From Microbacterium suaedae (lineage in GTDB: Bacteria; Actinomycetota; Actinomycetes; Actinomycetales; Microbacteriaceae), in NCBI RefSeq assembly GCF_003254645.1, contig NZ_PNFD01000001.1:372001-436000 (forward strand): a stretch of 64,000 bases of DNA. The letters run 5' to 3'. Of this stretch, positions 19,354 to 28,554 are shown in pieces. The notes beneath the pieces were generated by a model that worked only from the letters and a program-made list of their open reading frames with translations, had not been told where the DNA came from and did no database searches. Positions within the stretch are counted from its first letter, which is position 1. Every line of letters starts with the position of its first letter. Position numbers and translations under genes: made by a program.

Positions 19354-20784
19354 TCACTCGCCCTCCTCTTCCGCGGGGTGCAGCGCCTCGTCGATCATCG
19401 ACCGGATCGCCGCGACGTCGGGCCACTCCTGGTCGACGCCGCTGTCCGGATTCAGCTCGATCGAGGTCATCTCCTGCTCCCGTGCGAGAACCGCGAGGTC
19501 GACGAACGTCGACACAAGCCCCTGCGGCACATCGGTGCGGATCACGTCGGATCCCGCCGAGGCGACCTCCTGGAAGCGGTTGAGCACGTTCTGCGGGGTC
19601 ATCTGGCTGATGACCGCTTCCTGCAGCTCGCGCTGACGCTGCATGCGGTCCCAGTCGCTCGTCGTGTAGCGCGACCGGGCGTACCAGAGCGCGGTCTCGC
19701 CGTTCATGCGCTGCGCACCCTCTTCGATCCAACCCGTCGCCCACTCCGACGCGGGCTGGCCCTCGTACGACGGCCCCGGGCCCTCCGGCAGGCGCTCCGT
19801 GACCGTGATGTCGACGCCGCCCAGCGCGTCGATGAGCGCCTCGAAGCCCTGCATGTCGATCGAGATGAAGTACGAGATCTCGATGCCCATGAGGCCCTCC
19901 GCGGCGTCCTTCGTCGCCTCGATCGCCGGCTCGGATCCATGCCTCGCCGCATCGGGATACAGATTCTCGCCGCCATCCTCCCGACAGAACGCCACGGCGT
20001 TCGTCAGCTGGTTGATGCCGCTGCCCCAGCCGCAGGCCGGATCGGCGTGGCCTTCGAAGTAGTTCGGGTAGAGCTCCCGCATCGGGCTGCCGTCGCTGAA
20101 CGGGAAGTGCTGCAGATCACGCGGGATGCCGGTGATCGTCACGGCCCCCGTCTCAGCGTTCACGGAGACCACCGAAATGCTGTCGAAGCGCACCGAATCG
20201 CGACCTTCGCCGGAGTCAGCACCGAGCAGCAGCACGTTGTAGTAGCCGTCGCTCGGGGCCACGACCGGTGCGGAGCTGCTGAAGATCGAGCCGATTCCAC
20301 CGGCCGCCGCGAACAGACGCGGGGCGGCGAATGCGCCCGTCGCGCCCTGTACGACAGCGAGGGCGATCGCAAGAAGCGCGATGAGGAATCGCTGCGGGGC
20401 GCGGGTCTTCACGAGCCGCACAATCCGCAGCGTATCGATCGAGAGGATCAACCACAGCACCGCATAGAGGACGACGACCGCCGCGAGGGCGAAGAGCGTG
20501 ATCGGGTGCAGCAGGATCGTCGTCAGGCCAGAACGCCACAGCAGGGCACCAAGGGCCGCGAGGATGACGAGCGTCCACATCACGAGGGTGGATCCCAGCC
20601 CCAGCTTGCCGAGCCGGCGATTGCCCGCGAGCGACTGCGCGGATCCCGGGATCAGGAAGTTCATCACGACGAGCCACCAGCCGCGCCGCGTCATCATCTT
20701 CGCGTCGGCGAGATCGGGCCGGCGCAGAGGCGTGGCGTTGATGAGGGGCTCTCGCACCGCCATGCGATCGGCGGCGAGCGTCAC
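19354..20784 (-). CDS. LytR-CpsA-Psr (LCP) family glycopolymer ligase
   Basis: 476 residues. Three or four membrane helices occupy residues 30-170, more than in the simplest LCP proteins. The extracytoplasmic LCP domain follows: [63 protein letters not shown] and RQRELQEA; its arginines and aspartates bind the polyprenyl pyrophosphate. LCP enzymes attach wall polymers to peptidoglycan, which fits a gene beside a polymer export operon. The GTG start at 20784 overlaps the purE stop (GTGA); an internal ATG at 20763 is an alternative. Sharing a transcript with purine genes is probably incidental. Confidence 0.88.
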   Translation of the reverse strand: MTLAADRMAVREPLINATPLRRPDLADAKMMTRRGWWLVVMNFLIPGSAQSLAGNRRLGKLGLGSTLVMWTLVILAALGALLWRSGLTTILLHPITLFALAAVVVLYAVLWLILSIDTLRIVRLVKTRAPQRFLIALLAIALAVVQGATGAFAAPRLFAAAGGIGSIFSSSAPVVAPSDGYYNVLLLGADSGEGRDSVRFDSISVVSVNAETGAVTITGIPRDLQHFPFSDGSPMRELYPNYFEGHADPACGWGSGINQLTNAVAFCREDGGENLYPDAARHGSEPAIEATKDAAEGLMGIEISYFISIDMQGFEALIDALGGVDITVTERLPEGPGPSYEGQPASEWATGWIEEGAQRMNGETALWYARSRYTTSDWDRMQRQRELQEAVISQMTPQNVLNRFQEVASAGSDVIRTDVPQGLVSTFVDLAVLAREQEMTSIELNPDSGVDQEWPDVAAIRSMIDEALHPAEEEGE

Positions 20785-21293
20785 GACAGCGAGTCCTTGA
20801 GGCGCCGGTTCTTCTCCTCGACCTGCGCCTCGAGCTCACGAGCGTATGCCTCGACGCGATCGGCGACGGCTGCGTCGCCCGCGCCGATGATGCGTGCGGC
20901 CAGGAGCCCTGCGTTCTTCGCCCCGTTGATGGACACCGTCGCCACCGGGATCCCCGCCGGCATCTGCACGATCGACAGGAGCGAGTCGAGCCCGTCGAGC
21001 GTCTTCAGCTGCACCGGGACGCCGACGACCGGCACGGAGGTGAGCGAGGCGAGCATGCCCGGCAGGTGCGCTGCACCGCCCGCGCCCGCGATGATCGTCT
21101 TCAGCCCGCGACCGCGTGCCTCACGTCCGTAGCTCATGAGCTTGTCGGGCGTGCGGTGCGCCGAGACGACCTCGACTTCGTGGGCGATGCCGAAATCCGT
21201 CAGAGCGGTCGATGCGTCCTGCATGACGCGCCAGTCGGAATCGGAGCCCATGACGACGCCGACGAGGGGGGTATCAGTCGAGGGGAGCACCAT
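20781..21293 (-). CDS. purE: 5-(carboxyamino)imidazole ribonucleotide mutase
   Basis: 170 residues. It converts N5-CAIR to CAIR in purine synthesis, in concert with PurK. Motifs: [15 protein letters not shown] at the N-terminus, [14 protein letters not shown] with the catalytic histidine, [14 protein letters not shown] and [20 protein letters not shown]. The size is that of class I PurE. purK lies 52 bp upstream on the same strand, so the two are likely co-transcribed; the stop overlaps the LCP start. Confidence 0.93.
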   Translation of the reverse strand: MVLPSTDTPLVGVVMGSDSDWRVMQDASTALTDFGIAHEVEVVSAHRTPDKLMSYGREARGRGLKTIIAGAGGAAHLPGMLASLTSVPVVGVPVQLKTLDGLDSLLSIVQMPAGIPVATVSINGAKNAGLLAARIIGAGDAAVADRVEAYARELEAQVEEKNRRLKDSLS

Positions 21294-21345
21294 GACAGAG
21301 TAGGCGACGCGCTTGTGATCGACTGAGAACGGCGCGCGGCGCGCG

Positions 21346-22467
21346 TCACTCGAAGTGCGCAGCCGCCGATCGCGCGACGTACGCCGCGTCGTCGATGTCG
21401 TCGCTCACGACGTTGACGTGACCGACCTTGCGGCCCGGGCGCGAAGCCTTCCCATAGGTGTGGATCTTCGCCTCGGGGTGCGCGCGCATCACCGCCGAGA
21501 AGCGCTCGTCGATCGAGGCGCCCTGCGGGCCTCCGAGGATGTTGATCATGCACGTCGCCTCGGCCAGCGGCTCTGCGGATCCGAGCGGCAGGTCGAGGAC
21601 CGCACGCAGGTGCTGCTCGAACTGGCTCGTGACGGCGCCATCCTGCGTCCAGTGCCCGCTGTTGTGCGGGCGCATCGCGAGCTCGTTGACGAGCAGCCGC
21701 TCGTCCGAGGTCTCGAACAGCTCGACCGCAAGCATGCCCGTGACGCCGAGCCCCGCTGCGATCTCGGTGCCGATTCGCGCCGCGACCTCGACCGTCCGCT
21801 CGCTCGCCTGCGGTGCGGGCGCGAAGACCTCCGCACACACACCGTCCTTCTGCACCGTTTCGACGACGGGATACGGCGCCATTCCGCCGCTCGGGCGCCG
21901 CGCGACCTGCTGCGCGAGCTCTCGGCGGAAGTCGACCAGCTCCTCGACGAGGATCGGCTCCCCCGCGAAGGCCTCGAACCAGTCGTCTGCTTCGCTCGCC
22001 TCCCTCACCACGCGTACGCCCTTGCCGTCGTAGCCCCCGCGCGGCGTCTTCACGACGGCACGACCGCCATGATCGTCCAGGAAGGCCTGCAGCGCGGCCC
22101 GTTCCGAAACCGCGGCCCAATCGGGCTGAGGCGCCCCGATCTCGGCCAGCTTCGCGCGCATGACGAGCTTGTCCTGCGCGAACTGCAGCGCGTCGGGGCC
22201 GGGCTGCACGGCGACGCCGTCGTCGACGAGGGCGCGAAGCACATCCTGCGGAACGTGCTCATGATCGAAGGTGATGACGTCGACGTCGCGCGCGAACGCC
22301 CGCACCGTCTCAACATCGCGATAGTCGCCGGTCGCGGTCGCCGCGAGCCCCGCCGACATCCCATCCTGCTCTGCGAGAACCCGGATCTCGATCCCGAGCT
22401 CCACCGCAGGAGCGATCATCATCCGGGCGAGCTGCCCACCACCGATCACGCCGACACGCTTCGTCAT
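21346..22467 (-). CDS. purK: 5-(carboxyamino)imidazole ribonucleotide synthase
   Basis: 373 residues of the ATP-grasp superfamily. It makes N5-CAIR from AIR, bicarbonate and ATP. The N-terminal [20 protein letters not shown] is diagnostic; [16 protein letters not shown] is the ATP-binding loop, and [20 protein letters not shown] and NILGGPQG complete the family pattern. It is the promoter-proximal gene of a purK-purE-LCP transcript. The PH-domain gene ends 12 bp upstream on the same strand and may be part of it. Confidence 0.93.
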   Translation of the reverse strand: MTKRVGVIGGGQLARMMIAPAVELGIEIRVLAEQDGMSAGLAATATGDYRDVETVRAFARDVDVITFDHEHVPQDVLRALVDDGVAVQPGPDALQFAQDKLVMRAKLAEIGAPQPDWAAVSERAALQAFLDDHGGRAVVKTPRGGYDGKGVRVVREASEADDWFEAFAGEPILVEELVDFRRELAQQVARRPSGGMAPYPVVETVQKDGVCAEVFAPAPQASERTVEVAARIGTEIAAGLGVTGMLAVELFETSDERLLVNELAMRPHNSGHWTQDGAVTSQFEQHLRAVLDLPLGSAEPLAEATCMINILGGPQGASIDERFSAVMRAHPEAKIHTYGKASRPGRKVGHVNVVSDDIDDAAYVARSAAAHFE

Positions 22468-22479
22468 GCGTCTATCTTC

Positions 22480-23016
22480 TCAGTTCCGCGGATCGCGCTC
22501 ATCCTCGTGATCGAGGTATGGATCGGCAGCTTCCTGCTGAGCCGCGCGATGGGCGAGGATCTGGCAGATCTCGATCTGGTCGGTGAGCGTCTCCCGCACG
22601 AGCTTCGGGTTGTGAACGTTGCGCAGCTCGAGCTCGGTCCCGCCCGAGGTGAGCCGCAGGGTCCCCGTGCCGAACATGCTCTGCATCGGGCCGCGGACGA
22701 GCTCGATACCGTAGCCCGTTGCGTGCAGGAGCTCGTGGCGGCGGCGGATCACGAGGCCGCGCGAGACGATGATCCGCCGGGTCGTCACGACGTAGGCCCC
22801 CGAAGCCCAGCGCCACCACGGAACGACCACGAGGAGCAGCACCACCGCTCCTGCCGCGGCGAGAAGCATCCAGTCTTCGAACGGGGCCGGCAGATTCGAG
22901 TACAGGTACCCCGTCGCGCCCGAGACGGCGATCAGCACGAGCGCCGACCATCCGAGCGCGGCCGCGCTGCGTCGGAACGTCGCGATGCGCAGCTCCTGCT
23001 GTTCGGGATCGGTCAT
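22480..23016 (-). CDS. Membrane protein with bacterial PH domain
   Basis: 178 residues. Two hydrophobic helices (residues 19-70) are followed by a PH-like domain: WWRWASGAYVVTTRRIIVSR, then GLVIRRRHELLHATGYGIEL and GTGTLRLTSGG. Small actinobacterial PH proteins of this kind commonly sit near purK; the counterpart I recall in Mycobacterium tuberculosis is Rv3278c. The function is unknown. The ATG at 23016 was chosen because the frame upstream to 23163 has no conserved sequence, and GAGAA precedes this ATG. It lies between birA and purK on the same strand. Confidence 0.8.
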   Translation of the reverse strand: MTDPEQQELRIATFRRSAAALGWSALVLIAVSGATGYLYSNLPAPFEDWMLLAAAGAVVLLLVVVPWWRWASGAYVVTTRRIIVSRGLVIRRRHELLHATGYGIELVRGPMQSMFGTGTLRLTSGGTELELRNVHNPKLVRETLTDQIEICQILAHRAAQQEAADPYLDHEDERDPRN

Positions 23017-23159
23017 GGATCCATTCTCGCGCGGGTCGGGCCATCCGAGCGACAGCGCCCCACGAGGGCCGTGAATCGCGGCCAGCGTGTGCACGCACCG
23101 GGGCCGATGCACGAGGCCGCTCGCCGTGAGCGCGCGATCTCTCCCTGTCCCGAGTCGAC

Positions 23160-23900
23160 TCACGCCGGGCGCAGGTGCACGACGTCGGCCGCGGCGAGAG
23201 CGTGGCGAGTGTCCGCCTCGATCACGAGACGTCCGTCCTCGTCGAGGTCGACAGCCGTCCCGACAAGCGTGACGCCGCCCGGAAGATGAGCCGTCACCGC
23301 CCGCCCGATCGTGACGCAGGCGTCGCGCACGACCTCGTGCACGGATCCGCCTTCCAGCTGTGCGACGAGCTCACCGAGGCGCCGCAGGTACTCGGCGAGA
23401 AGGCGATCCTCGTCGACGTCCACCCCCTCGATCGCGAAGGACGTCGCCGTGTCGACAGGACGCTGCGACGCGGTCATCCGCGTGTTGACGCCGCTGCCGA
23501 CGATGACGGTGTCGGCGTCCGCGACCTCCGCGAGGATCCCACATAGCTTGCGCTCCCCCGCGAGCACGTCGTTCGGCCACTTCACCCCGACGCGACCCGA
23601 AAGCTGCGCGCCCGCTGCATCCGCCATCGCGACACCCGCGACGAGCGGGATCCACCCGCGCCGCTCAGCAGGAATCCGCCCCACGCGGAGCACGACCGAC
23701 ACAGCGAGCGCGGTACCGGCGGGCGTCGTCCACTGACGATCGAGTCGCCCGCGCCCGCCCCGCTGATCGCGCGTGAGCAGCACCCCGAGGTGCGGCCAGC
23801 TCTCGCCCGCCCGAATCCGATCGACGAGGTCGGCGTTGGTGGATCCGGTGTGCGCGACCTCGACGACGCGGGGCGACACTTCCTCGGCGAAAGACCACAT
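23160..23900 (-). CDS. birA: Biotin--[acetyl-CoA-carboxylase] ligase
   Basis: 246 residues. It activates biotin with ATP and attaches it to the BCCP lysine, here most likely that of the carboxylase at 32550-34319. Motifs: AHTGSTNADLVDR, DQRGGRGRLDRQWTTPAG (biotinyl-AMP loop), KWPNDVLAGERKLCGILAE and VIVGSGVNTRM. No N-terminal helix-turn-helix is present, so it is a monofunctional ligase and not a repressor. The ATG at 23900 gives the usual start just before the catalytic domain; upstream codons to 24014 lie in repetitive intergenic sequence. Confidence 0.92.
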   Translation of the reverse strand: MWSFAEEVSPRVVEVAHTGSTNADLVDRIRAGESWPHLGVLLTRDQRGGRGRLDRQWTTPAGTALAVSVVLRVGRIPAERRGWIPLVAGVAMADAAGAQLSGRVGVKWPNDVLAGERKLCGILAEVADADTVIVGSGVNTRMTASQRPVDTATSFAIEGVDVDEDRLLAEYLRRLGELVAQLEGGSVHEVVRDACVTIGRAVTAHLPGGVTLVGTAVDLDEDGRLVIEADTRHALAAADVVHLRPA

Positions 23901-24215
23901 GGCGTCGAGCCTACGGGGCAGCGTCTCGAGGTACTGAGAACCACCCGAGGTACTGACGGAATCAGTGGATCCGCCAGTACCTCGGCGCGAAGTCAGCATC
24001 TCGGCTCGCGCCACCGACAGGAACCCGCCACGCGGCCTCCCACACGTCCGGTCGCCGAACGCCTCGAAGACCGGGAGGCAGCGCGCTCACAATCACCGAT
24101 TTCGGCCCGTTGTCCACAACGCCCCCTCTCGCCGCCGAGCGGGCGTGCCGCGGACTCGGCATGCTGTGTCCGAGACGAGGCCCACCTCGATTCGGGATCA
24201 GAACGGAGCATGCGC
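23901..24215. other. Gene-free divergent region between birA and the DUF559 gene
   Basis: This 315-bp stretch carries the first palindromic repeat (23946-24003) next to birA. The rest, 24004-24204, shows no credible coding sequence. It must hold promoters for both divergent genes, but I could not pick a convincing -35/-10 pair. GGAG at 24205-24208 is the ribosome-binding site of the DUF559 gene. Confidence 0.6.
23946..24003. repeat. Palindromic repeat, copy 1
   Basis: The arm CGAGGTACTG (23946-23955) pairs with CAGTACCTCG (23975-23984). From CTGACGGAATC onward, about 50 bases match copy 3 at 25375-25424 almost base for base, including a second right-hand arm GTCAGCATCTCGG. That second arm has no partner in this copy. 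Confidence 0.85.
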
Positions 24216-25055
24216 ATGACCCTGTCACGACTCCTCCGCGCGCACGGTGGGTGGTACCACCGCGGAGCGCTCCTTGACGAGGGGTGGACGCCACGCCGCC
24301 TCCTCGAGGCGCGACGCGACGAGGGCATCGACCTGCTGCGACGAACATGGCTCGTGCTCCCCAATGCCCCCGAGGACGTGCGTGAGGCCGCACGGATCGG
24401 TGGGGTCGTCACGAGCGTGAGCGCACTCGATCGGTACCGACTGTGGGTGCCGCCTGAGATGGCGAAGGACTCGATCCTGCACATCGCCGTGCGCCCAGAC
24501 GCGCACGTGCGGCCGGGCCACAACACGCTCTGCTATCGAGCGAGGCCGATCGTGGGTCGTTCGCCACGCGACCTCATCGACCGGATCGAGAACGTGCTCG
24601 CGGGCGTCGCGGCGCGGCTCCCCGCAGCGCAGGCGTTCGCAGTGTGGGAATCGGCAGTGAAGCGCGAGCTCATGACACCAGAGGAAGTCCTCACCCTCCC
24701 CTGGCGCTCGTCCGCTGCGAAGGCCCTCGCCGCGGAGATCAGCGCGCTGTCCGACTCCGGCGTCGAGTCGACGTTCGTCCGGAACTGCCGGCGCGCGGGG
24801 ATCCCCGTCGTACAGCAGGTGCGGATCGCAGGAAAGCCCGTCGACGCGCTCATCGGCAGGCGCCTCGTCGTGCAGCTTGACGGCTTCGCGTTCCACAGCG
24901 ACGCGGCGCAGCGTCGCCGCGACATCGCGCACGATCGCCAGCTCGTCGCGATGGGATACACGGTCCTGCGCTACTCGTACCAGGACGTCATGTATCAGTG
25001 GCCGCGCATCGAACGCGAGCTCCGTGCCGCGATGGCTCGCGGCATGGCCGCGTAA
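24216..25055 (+). CDS. DUF559 (Vsr-like fold) protein with AbiEi-like N-terminal domain
   Basis: 279 residues. The first 90 look like the winged-helix domain that opens AbiEi-type antitoxins (SRLLRAHGGWYHRGALLDEG, ARRDEGIDLLRRTWLVLP). The last 110 form a DUF559 module related to very-short-patch-repair endonucleases: ESTFVRNCRRAGIPVV, VVQLDGFAFHSDAAQRRRD, MGYTVLRYSYQDVM. E-x-n-D-x-n-Q/R positions of the nuclease fold are visible, but activity is unproven. Such genes are very common, lineage-specific and mobile in Actinobacteria. The second ATG (24216) suits the GGAG at 24205-24208; the ATG at 24210 is too close. The gene interrupts an otherwise conserved birA-acc block and has palindromic repeats on both sides. 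Confidence 0.75.
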   Translation: MTLSRLLRAHGGWYHRGALLDEGWTPRRLLEARRDEGIDLLRRTWLVLPNAPEDVREAARIGGVVTSVSALDRYRLWVPPEMAKDSILHIAVRPDAHVRPGHNTLCYRARPIVGRSPRDLIDRIENVLAGVAARLPAAQAFAVWESAVKRELMTPEEVLTLPWRSSAAKALAAEISALSDSGVESTFVRNCRRAGIPVVQQVRIAGKPVDALIGRRLVVQLDGFAFHSDAAQRRRDIAHDRQLVAMGYTVLRYSYQDVMYQWPRIERELRAAMARGMAA

Positions 25056-25205
25056 TACGCGACGAGGCCCGATCGATCCGCGGGCCTTCTCCGTCGTATC
25101 CGACCGAGAGCCCGGCTGCCGTGTCTCCATGGATCCGCTTCGACTCGCCGGCGACCGCGTGCGCAACACGCGAACTGGAGGCGGCAGGCTCCAGGCCGGG
25201 CACGT

Positions 25206-25262
25206 GCGCTGAGGGCCTGACAATGCCCCCAGATACTGACGGAATCTACGTTTCCGTCAGTA
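25206..25262. repeat. Palindromic repeat, copy 2
   Basis: The 41-bp direct repeat (25206-25246) runs into a stem TACTGACGGAA (25234-25244) / TTCCGTCAGTA (25252-25262), 11 perfect pairs with a 7-base loop. It shares the core CTGACGGAATC with copies 1 and 3 but has a different right arm. Confidence 0.85.
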
Positions 25263-25344
25263 CGTCACCGCGAACTCAGGCGCTCGGGACCGTGCACTCC
25301 GCGGGGAAGCTGGACGCCGCATCCCGGAGTGCTGGCACCGCTCC

Positions 25345-25426
25345 GCGCTGAGGATCTGACAACGCCCCCAGATGCTGACGGAATCAGTGGATCCGCCAGT
25401 ACCTCGGTGCGAAGTCAGCATCTCGG
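25345..25426. repeat. Palindromic repeat, copy 3
   Basis: It begins with the second copy of the 41-bp direct repeat. The arm AGATGCTGAC (25370-25379) pairs with GTCAGCATCT (25414-25423). Enclosed is the stretch shared with copy 1, including the CAGTACCTCGG arm, which is unpaired here. Confidence 0.85.
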
Positions 25427-25446
25427 CACGAATCCCGCGCCGTCAC

Positions 25447-25653
25447 TCACCCCGTGAAGCGGCCCCAGGGCTGGCGGGAGTAGCGGCGCAGGCGGCGGGA
25501 GCGCGTCCACGCGTCGCGGGAGGGCCGTTCCTCGACCGTGGCGGTCTCGGCCTCCTGTGCGTAGTGCTCGGAGACGACCGCGATGACCGCCGCGAGCTCT
25601 TCCTCGGTCGGGTTGCCGCCCGTGACGCGGACGATGGGGGGATCGGCGTTCAT
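25447..25653 (-). CDS. accE: Acyl-CoA carboxylase epsilon subunit
   Basis: 68 residues. Its sequence PIVRVTGGNPTEEELAAVIA is the hallmark of actinobacterial epsilon subunits, followed by a charged region and the ending RRYSRQPWGRFTG. Epsilon proteins stabilise the complex between biotin carboxylase and carboxyltransferase. GAGG lies ahead of the ATG, and the stop of the beta-subunit gene is 7 bp upstream, so the two are co-translated. Confidence 0.92.
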   Translation of the reverse strand: MNADPPIVRVTGGNPTEEELAAVIAVVSEHYAQEAETATVEERPSRDAWTRSRRLRRYSRQPWGRFTG

Positions 25654-25660
25654 CGCGACC

Positions 25661-27247
25661 TCACAGGGGGATGTTGCCGTGCTTCTTGGGAGGAAGCTCG
25701 GCGCGCTTCCGGCGCAGCGAACGCAGCGCCTTCGCGATCATGACACGGGTCTGCGCGGGCTCGATCACACCGTCGAGCTCGCCGCGCTCGGCCGCGAGGA
25801 ACGGGCTGGCGACGTTGTAGGTGTACTCGTCGGCGAGCTTCGCCCGTACCGCAGCGACGTCCTCCCCCGCTTCCTCGGCCTTCTTGATCTCACCGCGGTA
25901 GAGGATGTTGACGGCGCCCTGCCCGCCCATGACGGCGATCTCAGCCGTCGGCCACGCGAGGTTCACATCGGCGCCGAGCTGCTTGGATCCCATGACGATG
26001 TACGCCCCGCCGTAGGCCTTGCGGAGGATGACGGTCACCAGCGGAACCGTCGCCTCCGCGTAGGCGTAGAGCAGCTTCGCCCCACGGCGGATGACGCCCG
26101 TCCACTCCTGGTCGGTGCCCGGAAGATAACCCGGCACGTCGACGAGCGTCACGATCGGAATCGAGAACGCGTCGCAGAAGCGCATGAACCGCGACGCCTT
26201 CTCGCCCGCGTCGATGTTGAGCGTTCCCGCCATCTGCTGCGGCTGGTTCGCGATGATGCCGACAGAGCGTCCCTCGACACGCCCGAAACCGACGACGATG
26301 TTCGGCGCGAACAGCGGCTGCACCTCGAGGAATTCGCCAGCGTCCACGATGCACGAGATCACCTCGTGGATGTCGTACGGCTGGTTCGGCGAGTCGGGAA
26401 TGATGCCGTTGAGGCGCTGATCCAGATCGGTCGTCTCGAACTCGAAGTCCGACGCGTAGTCGGGCAGATCGGCCATGTTGTTGTCGGGCAGGTAGCTGAG
26501 CATGGAACGCGCGTAGTCGAGCGCGTCCTCTTCGTCGTCGGCGAGGTAGTGCGCGACGCCGGAGCGCGTGTTGTGCGTGTGCGCACCGCCCAGCTCCTCC
26601 ATGCCGACGTCCTCGCCCGTGACCGTCTTGATCACATCAGGGCCGGTCACGAACATCTGACTGGTCTTGTCGACCATGATGACGAAGTCGGTGAGCGCGG
26701 GCGAGTACACCGCACCACCGGCCGCCGGCCCCATGACGATCGAGATCTGCGGGATCACGCCGGAAGCCTGCGTGTTGAGGCGGAAGATCTCGGCGTACTT
26801 GCCGAGGGCGAGCACGCCCTCCTGGATGCGCGCGCCTCCCGAATCGAGGATGCCGATGATCGGCATCCCTCCCTGCAGCGCGTACTTCATGACCTTGACG
26901 ATCTTGTCTCCCGCGACCTCGCCGAGGGATCCGCCGAACGTCGAGAAGTCCTGCGAATACGCGGCGACGACACGGCCGTGGATCGTACCGACTCCCGTGA
27001 CGACGGAATCGCCGTATGGTCGCGCGCGGTCCATTCCGAATGAGGTCGTGCGGTGACGCACGTACTCGTCGAGCTCGACGAAGCTGCCCGGATCCATGAG
27101 CTGTTCGATGCGCTCGCGCGCCGTCTGCTTGCCCTTGGCGTGCTGCTTCTCGAGTGCCTTCTTCTCGGGTTCGACGACGGCCTCGTTGTAGCGGTTGCGG
27201 AGATCCTGGATCTTGCCCGCAGTGGTCGACAGGTCAGGTTCGGTCAC
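25661..27247 (-). CDS. accD: Acyl-CoA carboxylase, carboxyltransferase (beta) subunit
   Basis: 528 residues, the normal length. It transfers the carboxyl group from biotin to acetyl- or propionyl-CoA for fatty-acid synthesis. Motifs: [59 protein letters not shown] and [24 protein letters not shown] at 27247 is favoured as start because GGTGGAAC lies just ahead and the protein then opens [20 protein letters not shown] as in relatives; a longer frame reaches 27298. Chain-length preference (AccD5-like propionyl versus acetyl) cannot be decided here. It works with accE downstream and the alpha subunit at 32550. Confidence 0.93.
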   Translation of the reverse strand: MTEPDLSTTAGKIQDLRNRYNEAVVEPEKKALEKQHAKGKQTARERIEQLMDPGSFVELDEYVRHRTTSFGMDRARPYGDSVVTGVGTIHGRVVAAYSQDFSTFGGSLGEVAGDKIVKVMKYALQGGMPIIGILDSGGARIQEGVLALGKYAEIFRLNTQASGVIPQISIVMGPAAGGAVYSPALTDFVIMVDKTSQMFVTGPDVIKTVTGEDVGMEELGGAHTHNTRSGVAHYLADDEEDALDYARSMLSYLPDNNMADLPDYASDFEFETTDLDQRLNGIIPDSPNQPYDIHEVISCIVDAGEFLEVQPLFAPNIVVGFGRVEGRSVGIIANQPQQMAGTLNIDAGEKASRFMRFCDAFSIPIVTLVDVPGYLPGTDQEWTGVIRRGAKLLYAYAEATVPLVTVILRKAYGGAYIVMGSKQLGADVNLAWPTAEIAVMGGQGAVNILYRGEIKKAEEAGEDVAAVRAKLADEYTYNVASPFLAAERGELDGVIEPAQTRVMIAKALRSLRRKRAELPPKKHGNIPL

Positions 27248-27410
27248 GCGTTCCACCCTAATCGCGCGGAACGCGACCCCCTTGGCGGACATACACAACG
27301 GATCTGATCTTCCCGTGTCGACCCCACACAGCCGGGCCCGGGAACTCCGCGGATTTGTCCCCCAAAATGCCGACTAACTGAACGCGACACGCACCGGCTA
27401 GTCTGTGTTC

Positions 27411-27537
27411 TGAGCGCATCGCGCTCGCCGTCTCCTCCGCTCCAGGGTAGGCGGAGAGACAGGCTCCACAGCGGACGGTTTTCGGGTAACCGCTCTGCGT
27501 TCACGGCCCGGGGCGGCTCAGCCGCCCCGGGCCTCTC
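27411..27537 (+). ncRNA. Candidate structured small RNA with terminator-like hairpin
   Basis: No open frame here shows protein features, yet three hairpins follow each other: GTCTCCTCCGC (27430-27440) with GCGGAGAGAC (27451-27460); AGCGG...GGTT (27470-27480) with AACCGCT (27488-27494); and a perfect 13-bp G/C stem (27505-27517 with 27521-27533, loop TCA) followed by TCTCTC on the plus strand. A weak -10 (TAGTCT, 27399-27404) lies upstream, with a poor -35. The last hairpin may simply terminate the minus-strand gene ending at 27538, but the T-containing side faces the plus direction. No known RNA family was recognised. Confidence 0.4.
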
Positions 27538-28554
27538 TCATGCGGCAGCGCGTGGGATCTCGTGCCAGAGCTCGACCTCGTCGCCGGCTCCGCGTCCGAC
27601 GACCGTCGCCGCGACGCCCGGGAGCCGCGCCGTGCGCACGATGATCTGCGGCGACCGCGCCTCGCGCAGCAGCTCTGCGAGTTCGCCGCGTACCCGCGTC
27701 AGCTCGCCCTCGGCAAGGTCATCGAGGTCGCCCTCATCGAGGAGAGTCACCGTCGAACCGGCGCGCCGCCGCTCGCGGATCGCGCCGCGCACGGCATCGT
27801 CGAGCAGCTTCGCGCCGCGCAGCTCATCCCGCAGCGTCGCCTCCGCCACGAGGGCCTCTTCCCGTTCCTCAGGTTCCAATCGTCCCTCGGTCTCGATCGC
27901 GCGCATGAGGATGGGCCCGGCCTCGGCGATCGCGAGCTGCACCCGCGAGCGCCGCTCCCGCCGCCGCGACTCCTGCGCCGCACGCCACGCAGCCGACTCA
28001 TGCTGGATCACCGCGAGCCGGTCAGTGTCGCGGTGCGCACGATCGGTGAAGAGGACGACGAGCCACGCGACGAGCACCCAGAGCATCGAGCCGAGGATCC
28101 CGGCGACGAACGCCATCTCCACGCTCTGGAGCACGATCATGGTGCCGATGGCGAGCCCGAGAGTCCCGATCGCCGCGCAGAGCGGGCGCCGTCGTGCGCA
28201 CACGATCGTGAGCACGACTCCACCCGCACCGATGAACCAGGTCGTGTGCGGGGCCCCCAGGGGCTCCTCGGGGATCGTTGCGGCGGTCACGAGAAAGGGA
28301 AGGCTCACGGCGGCCGCACTCACGAGGATCGCGGACCACCGCGGCATCCTGCCCGGCCCGGGGGTCGAGATGGTCGTATCGCGAGGGGGACCTGAGGGAA
28401 CGAGAAGCGCCAACGCGACCGCCGCGAGGAAGACGATCACGGCGACGAGGAGGAGAGGTTGCGTCTCGTGGGGAACGGGATGGATCAGCGCGCGTGTCGC
28501 GAAATAGACCGCGAGAACCGACGTCAGAAGCGACAGCGCGACGCGGAGCCTCAC
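27538..28554 (-). CDS. Membrane protein resembling a kinase without ATPase domain, part of a two-component operon
   Basis: 338 residues. About six membrane helices in the first 185 residues are followed by a charged, probably helical region (AAWRAAQESRRRERRSRVQL, EEREEALVAEATLRDELRG) and a short C-terminal domain. The layout mimics a NarL-type sensor kinase, but no phosphoacceptor histidine motif or N/G boxes are visible. The GTG start overlaps the kinase stop (GTGA), so it is made together with the kinase and regulator. It may be a degenerate kinase or accessory sensor; its function is unknown. Confidence 0.7.
   Translation of the reverse strand: MRLRVALSLLTSVLAVYFATRALIHPVPHETQPLLLVAVIVFLAAVALALLVPSGPPRDTTISTPGPGRMPRWSAILVSAAAVSLPFLVTAATIPEEPLGAPHTTWFIGAGGVVLTIVCARRRPLCAAIGTLGLAIGTMIVLQSVEMAFVAGILGSMLWVLVAWLVVLFTDRAHRDTDRLAVIQHESAAWRAAQESRRRERRSRVQLAIAEAGPILMRAIETEGRLEPEEREEALVAEATLRDELRGAKLLDDAVRGAIRERRRAGSTVTLLDEGDLDDLAEGELTRVRGELAELLREARSPQIIVRTARLPGVAATVVGRGAGDEVELWHEIPRAAA

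Larger units (their letters stand above)
25056..25446. other. Gene-free region downstream of the DUF559 gene
   Basis: This 391-bp stretch has no convincing gene. It contains two copies of a 41-bp direct repeat (25206-25246 and 25345-25385, 37 of 41 bases alike by eye), each opening a palindromic element. The first part, 25056-25205, shows nothing I recognise. Confidence 0.65.

Noticed and set aside
21355..23289. 644-residue plus-strand open frame across purK and the PH-domain gene
   Set aside because: It crosses two real minus-strand genes and has no conserved motif.
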